A stretch of DNA of 47,068 nucleotides from Gammaproteobacteria bacterium (GTDB taxonomy: Bacteria > Pseudomonadota > Gammaproteobacteria > Steroidobacterales > Steroidobacteraceae). Numbering within the stretch: the stretch's first letter is position 1; each line of letters starts with the position of its first letter. Below the pieces are notes generated by a model. That model saw only the letters and a list, made by a program, of their open reading frames with translations, searched no databases and was not told where the DNA came from. The DNA lies in contig JAQGOG010000099.1 of NCBI GenBank assembly GCA_028293765.1, forward strand, positions 1 to 47,068, in the 5' to 3' direction. The translations under genes were made by a program, and so were the position numbers. Below, piece after piece: positions 1-6,944 of the stretch.

Positions 1-122
1 AGCAGGTCCTCGAACGGTTTGAACATCTCGTCGAGCACCTCCTGGGCCTCGACCCAGGCGCGCCCGGCGAGGCCGTTCCAAAGCGTCGTCTGTTCGTCAT
101 CGGTCTGGTGCGTAACATCCAT
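1..122 (-). CDS. SAM-dependent methyltransferase, N-terminal fragment cut by the window edge
   Basis: The first 40 codons of a minus-strand gene run off the left edge. They open with MDVTHQTDDEQ, then LWNGLAGRAWVEAQEVLDEMFKPFEDLL-type text (the stretch WNGLAGRAWVEAQ is the recognisable part). This is the usual N-terminus of small class I methyltransferases of the ubiE/UbiG-like type; the SAM-binding motif lies off the window. The ATG at 120-122 is preceded by an AAGGAG box about six bases upstream, which fixes the start. The gene is divergent from the MerR gene at 198, and its promoter carries a MerR-type long spacer, so it is probably that regulator's target. The substrate cannot be told. 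Confidence 0.7.
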   Translation of the reverse strand, partial: MDVTHQTDDEQTTLWNGLAGRAWVEAQEVLDEMFKPFEDL

Positions 123-162
123 GATCGTCTCCTTTTGCTTGCCTTCGAGATCCGGCACTTGC

Positions 163-193
163 ACTGTGCCACTTCAAGTCGACTTGAGGTCAA
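163..193 (-). promoter_or_regulatory. MerR/SoxR-type promoter-operator between methyltransferase and MerR genes
   Basis: Reading the minus strand, TTGACC (188-193) and CACAGT (163-168) are separated by exactly 19 bases. The spacer overlaps the dyad ACTTCAAGTCGACTTGAGGT at 171-190. A 19-20 bp spacer with the dyad inside it is the hallmark of MerR-family activated promoters, and the dyad closely resembles the SoxR box (CCTCAAGTTAACTTGAGG). It faces the methyltransferase and abuts the GTG of the MerR gene, so it may also give autoregulation. Confidence 0.7.
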
Positions 194-197
194 GAGG

Positions 198-644
198 GTG
201 AGAGACCTGGACATCACCGAGGTGGCACAGCGGTCCGGCGTTCCGGCCTCGACTCTGCGGTTCTATGAGGAAAAGGGCCTGGTCGCCTCTGTCGGCAGGC
301 GGGGCCTGCGCCGGCTGTTCGATCCCCGCGTGCTGGAACGGCTAGCGCTGATCGCGCTGGGGCGCGCCGCGGGCTTCTCGCTCGATGAGATCGCGCTCAT
401 GTTCGCGCCGGACGGGCGGCCGCGCATCGACCGACTGATGCTCGCGGCCAAGGCGGAGGAGCTGGACAGGACGATCCGCAAACTAAGCGCCATGCGCGAC
501 AGCCTACGGCACGCCGCTGCCTGCCCCGCGCCGAGCCACATGGAATGCCCTACCTTCCGCCGCATCCTGCGGGCCGCCGCGTCTGGAGCTCTTGGAGCGC
601 CAAGGAAACGGGCAGTAGCTGGCCGAAACCGGACTGTCGGGTAA
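198..644 (+). CDS. MerR-family transcriptional regulator (SoxR-like DNA-binding domain)
   Basis: Winged-HTH regulator of 148 residues. The N-terminus LDITEVAQRSGVPASTLRFY is the MerR HTH, followed by the wing GRRGLRRLF and the long dimerisation helix (about residues 76-105). The GTG at 198 is chosen because the MerR fold begins there and a GAGG lies nine bases upstream; the in-frame ATG at 108 would overlap the divergent gene and its operator. The C-terminus has CPAPSHMEC, only two cysteines, and not the four-Cys cluster of SoxR, so a 2Fe-2S redox sensor is unlikely even though the operator looks SoxR-like. Probable job: controlling the divergent methyltransferase. The inducer is unknown. Confidence 0.85.
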   Translation: MRDLDITEVAQRSGVPASTLRFYEEKGLVASVGRRGLRRLFDPRVLERLALIALGRAAGFSLDEIALMFAPDGRPRIDRLMLAAKAEELDRTIRKLSAMRDSLRHAAACPAPSHMECPTFRRILRAAASGALGAPRKRAVAGRNRTVG

Positions 645-771
645 TGGTCGCCTCGAGCACGAAAGCGACTAAATATCAGAGTCGACTGAGCCACCGAGTC
701 ATTTCCGCTGCGTGCAAGCGCACGCACCCCGCAGCCAGCGTGCCGAGCGTAAAGGCCCGAACGCAACCGCC

Positions 772-966
772 GCGTCGGCCTACTGGACCCGATTCGCGAG
801 AACAGGCGACCCGAACGGCCCTGGAATTCCCTCGTGGCCCGCCTTCACGAGCCAGAACAACACTGCCCTTCACATAGGGGATACATTCGACGTGCGAGAG
901 GTTCCGGATCTTCCGGCACACCGAGTGATGGACGCGTACATTAACAGCCTGCGGGGCACTCGCTGA
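772..966 (+). pseudogene. C-terminal remnant of a type-B carboxylesterase
   Basis: The reading frame ending at TGA 964-966 gives AYWTRFARTGDPNGPGIPSW, then PAFTSQN and a terminal DAYINSLR. This matches the last 60 or so residues of para-nitrobenzyl-esterase/carboxylesterase-B proteins, in particular the FxxxGxPNG..WPxF motif. Nothing upstream in this frame carries the esterase core, nucleophile or oxyanion loop, so only the tail survives. The same family is present intact at 35786-37519, but the tails differ enough that this is not a recent duplicate. Confidence 0.7.
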
Positions 967-1382
967 GATTGCGGCTCCTGTTAGCCGAACGTCGCTCCGG
1001 CACCCATATCTCCAGATCCGTAAGGTAGGGTGACAAGCCGTGACAACTACGGCATGTGTCCACCTCGGGCGAAGTTTCCGGGGGATTCACCCTACAAACC
1101 TAAACGGGCCGTCCTTTGCCGGTTGGATTTTGTATTCCAAGCGCTCCTGCAACCCCGACCATCGGGTCGCACTCTTGCCGCACGACAGACCGTCGAAGTA
1201 TCGGGGCAAACAGCCTCAAAACTCGAGCAGCCTTTTCAGGCTGCGCCGCCCATCATGTGTCATCGGTGAGAGCTTCCCTCTGAATTCCCCTGAACTGATG
1301 TCGGGTTAGCGCCCAGCAAAACAGTAGCAAGTCTGGATCGGCAAATCAGTCGCGCTGACCTCTCGCAAGGAGCGACCACACC
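967..1382. other. Intergenic stretch, no gene recognised
   Basis: About 416 bases between the esterase remnant and the AlpA-like gene. Overlapping open frames around 1030-1309 exist but give low-complexity Pro/Ser/Arg-rich text without any motif. I see no RNA gene and no convincing hairpin. Confidence 0.5.
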
Positions 1383-1718
1383 ATGAAAAATCGCGAGCTG
1401 TATTCAATCCGAGAAACCCGAGAGCTGCTCGGCGGCATCTCCCGGAACTCCGTCTACGGGTTGCTGCGAACGGGCGCTCTTCCCAGCGTCGTGATCGGCT
1501 GTCGTCGGTTCATCTCGGCGGTGGCGATCTCGCAGCTGATCGCGCAGTCGACGACTACCGTGAGTCCCTCACAAGACGCGGCACGATTGCGGTCGCCGAC
1601 TCAGTGCCGCCTCCCGCCTCTAGCACGGACAGTTGTGAAAAATCAGTATTCCGAAATCCCTGAGGACCCCGCGCACCTGCGCCCCGATGGAAGTCATGGC
1701 TCCGCCACCGATCTGTGA
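1383..1718 (+). CDS. AlpA/excisionase-like helix-turn-helix protein
   Basis: A 111-residue protein whose first 60 residues (YSIRETRELLGGISRNSVYG, then a short wing with VIGCRRFIS) form a MerR/Xis-type winged HTH as in AlpA-like proteins and 'excisionase family' regulators of integrated elements. The rest is Ser/Pro/Arg-rich and probably disordered. The ATG has an AAGGAG upstream with roughly ten bases of spacing. It converges on the broken integrase (1773-2966), with which it plausibly formed the recombination/regulation module of an element at tRNA-Cys. With the integrase gone it is probably an orphan. Confidence 0.65.
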   Translation: MKNRELYSIRETRELLGGISRNSVYGLLRTGALPSVVIGCRRFISAVAISQLIAQSTTTVSPSQDAARLRSPTQCRLPPLARTVVKNQYSEIPEDPAHLRPDGSHGSATDL

Positions 1719-1772
1719 GCGGCTGGGGAGCTCGATGACGGTTCTCGTGGCCCATCGTGGAATGGTCCTACG

Positions 1773-2966
1773 TTACGCCACAGCGGTGTCCAGGCCAGCG
1801 CGCAGGCGGTCCAGGTAGTCTGCCCACGCCTGCATCATTTTCCGCCGTTCTCCCAACCGCTGCGCCTTGTTGTAGGCGGCGCGAACCTTGTTTCGCTCGG
1901 CATGCGCCAGTTGCAGCTCGATCACGTCCGGGGGAAATCCTTGCTCGTTCAACAGCGTGCTCGCCATGCTGCGAAACCCGTGCCCCGTCTGCTCGTCGCC
2001 GTTGTACCCCAGGCGCCGTAGAGCGGCATTGATTGTGTTGTCAGATATTGGCCGATCGCGGGTCAGGAGCGAGGGGAAGACATAGCGCCCGCGATTTGTA
2101 AGCGGTTGTAGCGCTTTCAAAATGTCGATTGCTTGCCGAGCGAGCGGAACGATGTGTTGCTCCCCCATCTTCATCCGTGCGCCGGGGATCCTCCACTCCG
2201 CTTTTTCGAAGTCGAACTCGGACCACTCGGCGGCCCGCAGTTCGCCAGGTCGCACGAACACCAGCGGCGCGAGTTTCAGCGCCGGTGCCGTCACCGGCTG
2301 CCCGGCGTAGCCGTCAATCGCGCGTAGCAGAGCGCCCACGCGAGACGGCTCGAGGATCGCGGCGAAATTCTTTGTCTTAACGGGCGCGAGAGCGTCCTTG
2401 AGATCGGCTGAGACATCATGCTCCGCGCGCCCGGTTGCCACGGCGTATCGAAATACCCTGCCGGCGAGCGCACGCACGCGATGGGCGGTTTCGTGCGTCC
2501 CACGGGCCTCGGCCCGGCGCAAGACGCTCAGCAGCTCCTGCGCGCGAATCGATTTAATAGGCTGACGACCCAGGTACGGAAACAGGTGGCTCTCGAAGCG
2601 GCTATTGAGGATCGACATCGTCTCGTCAGCGAGCCGCTTGCTCTGCAAGGCAAGCCATTCGCGCGCAATCGCTTCGAATGTGTCGGCCCGCGAGCTTTCC
2701 TCAGCGCGACGGTGCGCATTGGGGTCTACGCCATCGGCAACGAGTCACCGGGCATCCTCGCGTTTTTCGCGCGCCCGCTTCAGGGGTACATCGGGGTATG
2801 CGCCTAAGGTCAACAACCGCTCTACCCCGGCGAACCAATATCGCATGCGCCAGAGCAGACCGCCGGACGGCGTAACCAGCAGAAAAAGGCCTCTTTCGTC
2901 GAAGAGCTTGTAGGGCTTCTCTTTGGGCTTCGACGCGCGGATTCGCGCCTCATTGAGCGTGGGCAT
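1773..2966 (-). pseudogene. Tyrosine-type phage/island integrase (DUF4102 type) interrupted by one in-frame TGA
   Basis: Starting at ATG 2964-2966, the N-terminal part (MPTLNEARIRASKPKEKPYK, then LFDERGLFLLVTPSGG) is the arm-binding DUF4102 domain. The frame hits TGA at 2745-2747 right after KREDAR. The same frame then continues without a shift (LVADGVDPNAHRR...) through the SAM-like core-binding domain and the catalytic domain (VRPGELRAAEW, GHGFRSMASTLLNE, QLAHAERNKVRAAY) to the stop at 1773. So a single nonsense change, perhaps CGA to TGA, separates about 73 N-terminal residues from about 323 C-terminal residues. Catalytic Arg (RPGELR), HGFR and the AYN region are intact. It lies 160 bases from the 3' end of tRNA-Cys, the usual position of such integrases. 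An internal restart is conceivable but would lack arm binding. Confidence 0.85.
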
Positions 2967-2974
2967 AGGGTCCG

Positions 2975-3014
2975 TACCCCTGAAATGGCAACATACCCCT
3001 GGCATGTACCCCTG
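2975..3014. repeat. Three direct copies of TACCCCTG (candidate integrase arm sites)
   Basis: TACCCCTG occurs at 2975-2982, 2994-3001 and 3007-3014, immediately upstream of the integrase start. Short direct repeats between an integrase and its tRNA target are typical arm-type binding sites of P4-like integrases. They are the expected ligands of the DUF4102 domain. Confidence 0.55.
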
Positions 3015-3044
3015 CCGGTGCTATGCTGTCAAGGGACAGCCCAG

Positions 3045-3108
3045 GACATCACGGGTCCAGATTCGAGGGGATTTTCAGTGTTTTCGTGACGTCGGGTGAC
3101 ATCACGGG
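3045..3108. repeat. Pair of GACATCACGGG direct repeats next to tRNA-Cys
   Basis: The 11-mer GACATCACGGG occurs at 3045-3055 and 3098-3108, between the arm-type repeats and the tRNA 3' end. It could be part of the attachment region (a second class of protein-binding site) or a chance repeat in a short GC-rich stretch. Confidence 0.35.
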
Positions 3109-3127
3109 ACGTCGCTGAACAGGTGAT

Positions 3128-3201
3128 TGGAGGCTAGGGTCGGAATCGAACCGGCGTAGACGGCTTTGCAGGCCGCTGCATGACCACTCTGCCACCTAGC
3201 C
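3128..3201 (-). tRNA. tRNA-Cys (anticodon GCA)
   Basis: The minus strand reads GGCTAGG...CCTAGCC with a seven-base-pair acceptor stem, a T discriminator and an encoded CCA at 3128-3130. The anticodon loop is CTGCAAA, giving GCA for cysteine. The T arm is GCCGG-TTCGATT-CCGAC. Length is 74 nucleotides including CCA. Its 3' end faces the broken integrase, so it is the likely attB of the degraded element to its left. No second copy of the tRNA 3' end is seen in 1-3127, so the other att site would be off the window. Confidence 0.95.
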
Positions 3202-4016
3202 TCGCGACGCAGTGACGGCGGGACCATCACGGTTGCGCGAAATCGAACAACCCCACGCGGTGGATGCGACGGGGATTGCGGGTCGAAAATGATGCCTGAG
3301 CGAATTTGGAGCGGGTGACGAGACTTGCTCGCGCCCCCCCGACCTCGGCAAGGTCGGGCCCCATCGCCAGCAGGGCGCTGATAATACAGGAAATTGCGTT
3401 TTTGACCAGCCCTTCGGAGGGCGTTCGAACCCGAGAGCCGCGCCGCGGTTCACGAACGCGAGACTGCTGTTTCCCGTAATCAAATGGCGGACATGACCAG
3501 AACCGCCGCCGGCGCGGACCGGGCAAGCCAATCACGAGCGCCAGGCAGGGATTGTCGGTTTCAGGCGCGCCCCGCGATCGATGCCTGCGTTGGTTGCCCG
3601 GAGTTTCTCGCTGTCAGATAAACACCGATGCATAGGAAGTGTGTGTTGGATGGCGCCTTCAAATCGAAGTTTCCACTGACCGGCATAGCCTCAGACAGTT
3701 GCTGGGCCGATGTCGATGGGTCTATCGGGCCGGTGAGGGTTGCGCCACACTCTGTCTATTCGTTCGAGAGGTCTTCTGAAAGATGGCGGGCCCGCCGGCC
3801 AACTTGCCGCTCAAGAATGTCAGAGAGCTTGCGTGAGGCAGGCCTCTGCTGCACGCAAAGACGAGCCCACAATCCGCGATGCCAACAGGGCCAGACGCAT
3901 CAACAGTCTTCAGCGCCGCCTTGTCTGCACGATGCGACACATTTCGGCGGAACCTAGGCGCGACCGAGCGTTTAACCTCGTAATGCTTGTATCCCCACCC
4001 TCGATGGAGGTTTTGC
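3202..4016. other. Long intergenic stretch downstream of tRNA-Cys, no gene supported
   Basis: About 815 bases. Open frames on both strands (for example 3196-3535 minus, 3628-3957 plus) give no recognisable domain and no Shine-Dalgarno. A perfect 8-bp hairpin CCCGACCT/AGGTCGGG (3338-3345, 3351-3358) lies inside but has no T run. The text GGGTTCGAACGCC on the minus strand near 3417-3430 resembles a tRNA T loop, but no acceptor stem or anticodon arm can be built around it. Confidence 0.5.
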
Positions 4017-4328
4017 ATGAAGACGTACATCGTACTCGCGGCGGCCGCGCTCGTTTCCACTGCCGCATTTGCTCAGCGGCAGCCCCAGAGCCAGAGCCCG
4101 CCGTCGACGCCCAATGCCGCCACGAAACCACCACCGGCCACAGCATCCCCGGCCATGGCGGAGATCTTCGACAAGCTCGATACGAATCACGACGGGAAAC
4201 TCAGCCAGGAGGAAGCACAAGTCCAGCCCACGGTCGCGATGAATTTTGCCAACGCAGATGCCGATCACGATGGGACATTGTCCAAGGAGGAATTTCTCGC
4301 CGCCTTCAAACCGGCGCAGTCGCCGTGA
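4017..4328 (+). CDS. Secreted EF-hand calcium-binding protein
   Basis: A 103-residue protein with a Sec signal peptide (MKTYIVLAAAALVSTAAFA, cleavage expected before Gln20), a Pro/Ser-rich linker (residues 21-46) and two canonical EF-hand loops: DTNHDGKLSQEE (55-66) and DADHDGTLSKEE (81-92). Both loops have Asp or Asn at positions 1, 3 and 5, Gly at 6 and Glu at 12, so both should bind Ca2+. The ATG at 4017 follows a GGAGG box; the longer frame from 3987 would destroy the signal peptide. The role is probably periplasmic calcium buffering or sensing; no partner gene is adjacent. Confidence 0.8.
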   Translation: MKTYIVLAAAALVSTAAFAQRQPQSQSPPSTPNAATKPPPATASPAMAEIFDKLDTNHDGKLSQEEAQVQPTVAMNFANADADHDGTLSKEEFLAAFKPAQSP

Positions 4329-4511
4329 TCTCGGGACGTCCATGACGCGAGCCATCGCGAGGCGGTCGCTTGGCCACCTCGCGTGGCTCCTCACTCGCGC
4401 GATATCCGTTACGAGACGAAATCTCGCTCGCCACGATCCTCTTCAGCGGCGGGGGCTCGTGCGATGCGAGGCTCCTGACATTCCCGACCACCCATCAGAG
4501 GCCCGAGATCG

Positions 4512-4845
4512 TCATTGATGAGAGCCGAAGCGCCGGACATACGCCGCCGGAGTCGTGTCATTCCATCTCTTGAAGGCGGGACTGAAGCTCCGCAGGTCGC
4601 AAAAGCCCAGCTCCTCGGCCACGTCTCCCGGATGACGACGTTGCGCAAGAAGCGCTCGGGCAGCGCAGTTCAACGCGCGATCGTGCAGCGCTCGAAAACT
4701 CGGCTGGCCCTCTACCTGAAGGCGTCGCCGTAGGGGTCGGGACACTCAGGCCCAACCGTTTCGCAACGGCAGTCTGCTCAATACGCTCCCGTCGAAACGC
4801 CTCCATCAGGTCGTTATCGTCGATGATGTAGGCGAGGCGATCGTC
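4512..4845 (-). pseudogene. AraC/XylS-type DNA-binding domain remnant with a frameshift
   Basis: On the minus strand, one frame gives RRERIEQTAVAKRLGLSV (recognition region of the first HTH). The text then moves to a second frame, RRRLQVEGQPSFRALHDR...HPGDVAEELGF, followed by RSFSPAFKRW and the stop at 4512. Joined, this is the complete two-HTH DNA-binding domain of an AraC/XylS regulator. The join near 4740 needs a one- or two-base indel, and no N-terminal sensing domain is present upstream. It is a dead fragment of a regulator gene. Confidence 0.7.
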
Positions 4846-5159
4846 GACGACGACGTTAGCCGCCGCCTACGGAAGACGGATTTCGACTTGAAGCTCGATA
4901 CCGACCGGACGCCGCTGCCGATCCTCGACATTCCGGTACGGGAGCGCCAGAAACAGTTCAGTCAGTAGCTGCGTGCGACTTACGATGCATCCGGAAAATT
5001 CACGTTCATCGGCGGCCTACGAAGACAGGCACAGCGGTTGCGGGCAAGTCTAAAAGGAAAGCGTCTCACCCGCAGGAGCAGCGGATACATGCAGATCCTC
5101 GTCGGTTCCGACCATAACATCACCCGAAGCGAAGCAGTGACAGGATGTGGAGGTGCCCC
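4846..5159. other. Intergenic stretch with an unassigned open segment
   Basis: About 314 bases. In the plus direction an open segment from about 4808 to the TAG at 4968-4970 reads VDDVGEAIVDDDVSRRLRKT, then DFDLKLDTDRTPLPILDIPV. It looks protein-like, but it has no start signal and I do not recognise it. It may be another gene tail. The remaining bases up to the host-attachment gene carry only that gene's ribosome-binding site. Confidence 0.3.
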
Positions 5160-5606
5160 ATGAATCAGATCCGTATTCACCATGGGGCACTGCTGGTGGT
5201 AGGCGATGGAAGTAGAGTGCGTTTCCTGCGCAACAAGGGCAACCCTGAGCATGTCGATCTCGTCCTGGAGCGGGAGCTCGAACAGCAGAATCCCCCGACT
5301 CACGAGCAGGGCACGAGCCCACCGGGACGCTACAAAGCTCCTTTCGGGGTAGCGCGCAGCGCATTCGAGGAAACTGACTGGCATCAGCTGGCCGAGGACC
5401 GCTTTGCCCACGAGATCGCCGCGGCACTTTATCGGGCGGCGCACGCAGGCGCGTTCAAGGAACTCATCGTCGTCGCGGCGCCCAAGGTTCTCGGGAACCT
5501 GCGCGCGTCCTTTCACAAGGAGGTTGCGGAGCGAGTCGTGGGGGAGATTGCGAAAGATCTCACGGGAGTGCCGATTGCCGAGATTGGCAAACTGCTTTCG
5601 ACTTAG
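5160..5606 (+). CDS. Host attachment family protein (baeRF-like)
   Basis: A 148-residue protein with an N-terminal beta-strand HGALLVVGDGSRVRFLRNKG, a central FxxxLAEDRFAHEIAAALYRAAH-type helix (DRFAHEIAAAL is the visible core) and a C-terminal ELIVVAAPKVLGNLR strand-loop. This order matches the 'host attachment protein' family, related to the archaeo-eukaryotic release-factor fold. The name comes from a role in Agrobacterium attachment; the molecular function is not established. The ATG at 5160 follows GGAGG; the upstream in-frame ATG at 5145 would sit across that box. Length is normal for the family. Confidence 0.8.
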   Translation: MNQIRIHHGALLVVGDGSRVRFLRNKGNPEHVDLVLERELEQQNPPTHEQGTSPPGRYKAPFGVARSAFEETDWHQLAEDRFAHEIAAALYRAAHAGAFKELIVVAAPKVLGNLRASFHKEVAERVVGEIAKDLTGVPIAEIGKLLST

Positions 5607-5611
5607 CCCTC

Positions 5612-5720
5612 TCACCCCCTATTGTCGGGCCCACGAGCGATCCGTGAGTCCGTCTCCTCCCACCCGCCGCCCAGAGCTTTGTACAAGCTGACGGGCGCGT
5701 TTCTTGAGCATAGCGATGCC
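5612..5720 (-). pseudogene. C-terminal tail of a NodT-type efflux outer-membrane factor
   Basis: The minus-strand frame ending at TGA 5612-5614 reads RNAPVSLYKALGGGWEETDS, then RIARGPDNRG. The motif VxLYKALGGGW is the near-invariant C-terminus of NodT/OprM-type RND efflux outer-membrane lipoproteins. Upstream the frame stays open for some codons but loses similarity. Only the tail is preserved; no RND pump or adaptor gene is nearby. Confidence 0.6.
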
Positions 5721-6108
5721 TTTCCCATCGGGCTGGTCTGTGTCACTGCATGTCTGAAGGCCATCATCGACCACCCGACTCTGCGTCGCCCGTTAGACGT
5801 TGCTGGAAGTTGTTATGGACACGCGCGAGACCGGCACCTGAGCCTCAGGCTCTCTACGAGCAATCCCGCTCCTTCGTCTAGGGCATGCACATCCGTTTGC
5901 GCGGAGGGTTGCAGTCCGCCCGCCGGAGTATTTCAATTGACACATTGACGGTGGCCACACGGTGCTCCATCGGGTGCAGCTGAAGCGGTGGCTGCGAAGG
6001 GGATAGGCAGCGCACAAATGCAAGCTCAGGGATCAGACTGAGCGCAAGCACTGCCCATCCGATTTCGCCGATCGGGCTCAGCGTGTCCCTAACCGACTGC
6101 GGACGCAG
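5721..6108. other. Intergenic stretch, nothing recognised
   Basis: About 388 bases between the outer-membrane-factor tail and the end of the YCII gene. The open frames seen on both strands are short, Arg/Ser/Cys-rich and without motifs. It is likely decayed DNA of the same kind as its left neighbour. Confidence 0.4.
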
Positions 6109-6474
6109 TCAGCGTTGTGGCTGCCCTGGAATCGGCAGGCACTCCATGATCTCGACCGAGTCGCCCGGAAATATCGTGAAGTGCGGGTGATTCTCGAACA
6201 TCCTGGCAGCCCCTTCGTGAGACTCAGCCTGGACGACTATGTACCCCGTCATGCTGTTTTTCGTATCCGACACTCCCTGCGCAGCGGTGCGTTTCGTTTT
6301 CCCGAGAGGACCTCCCTGATCGACGATAGCGGCGCTATTGGCCATCATCCAGTCTCCCCACGCTTTGATGCCCGATGCTTCCAGCTTTTTGCGCTTCGCT
6401 TCGTCCATCGTGTTCCATTCCGAGTTTCCAAGCGCAGATGCCGTACCAATGTAGATGGCTAAAAACTTCTTCAT
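6109..6474 (-). CDS. YCII-related domain protein
   Basis: A 121-residue protein starting MKKFLAIYIGTASALGNSEW. It has a central block SGIKAWGDWMMANSAAIVDQ-GGPLGKTKR and an ending with SMTGYIVVQAESHEGAARMF, NHPHFTIFPGDSVEIMECLP. This is the layout of YCII/DGPF-type ferredoxin-like-fold proteins. The family has a conserved His/Asp pair thought to be catalytic; no reaction is established for this branch. The start at ATG 6472-6474 is preferred because a GGAG lies about six bases upstream. The gene is divergent from the HD-GYP gene, with a long intergenic region between. Confidence 0.75.
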   Translation of the reverse strand: MKKFLAIYIGTASALGNSEWNTMDEAKRKKLEASGIKAWGDWMMANSAAIVDQGGPLGKTKRTAAQGVSDTKNSMTGYIVVQAESHEGAARMFENHPHFTIFPGDSVEIMECLPIPGQPQR

Positions 6475-6944
6475 AGATGCTCCAGTCCGGGCGTTATTAG
6501 AAGCGCATGACATTGGGCCCAGGAGGCAACCGACTCGCCATGCTCACACAGACCAGGACGATGGAGAAGCCGCAAAACCGACAGTCAGGGGAGACGATTC
6601 TTGCGCCTCGCGTCGAGCACGGCATCGGTCGGCTGACGCTTCCGGGGCCGAAAGGCGCTGCTCGTTTGCAGCCAGCCTGAGGGTGTTTCACAGCGGCCGG
6701 ACTGCCCTGGGACTATAAACTCTTCATTATAATCAGTTACTTACGTGCACCCTGAGGTGGTCGGGTGTACGACGGGCACGGTCTGTGTCTTCATGTCGCG
6801 CGCCACATCGCGCGGGTGTCTCGGTGCGAGCGTCTCGACTGCTCGAGTATCAATTCCGTTGCCCCATGTGATGTACGCCCGGCCAAACACTCACGCCAGC
6901 GCTACAGTGGGAATCCACGTACGATTAAGAAGAGTGATCGGCCG
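6475..6944. other. Divergent intergenic region, no gene
   Basis: About 470 bases between the YCII and HD-GYP genes. It holds an AT-rich patch with CATTATAATCAG near 6724-6735 that could supply a -10 element, but no convincing partner -35 was found. An in-frame extension of the HD-GYP frame back to 6765 exists but has no domain and no ribosome-binding site. Confidence 0.4.

Noticed and set aside
2781..2788. Inverted copy of the TACCCCTG repeat inside the integrase gene
   Set aside because: It encodes conserved integrase residues (YPDVPL region), so the match is explained by coding constraint.
3196..3535. Overlapping minus-strand frames next to tRNA-Cys (up to 111 codons) and a T-loop-like GGGTTCGAACGCC
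   Set aside because: No domain, no ribosome-binding site, and the two frames conflict. No acceptor stem or anticodon arm can be drawn, so it is not a second tRNA.
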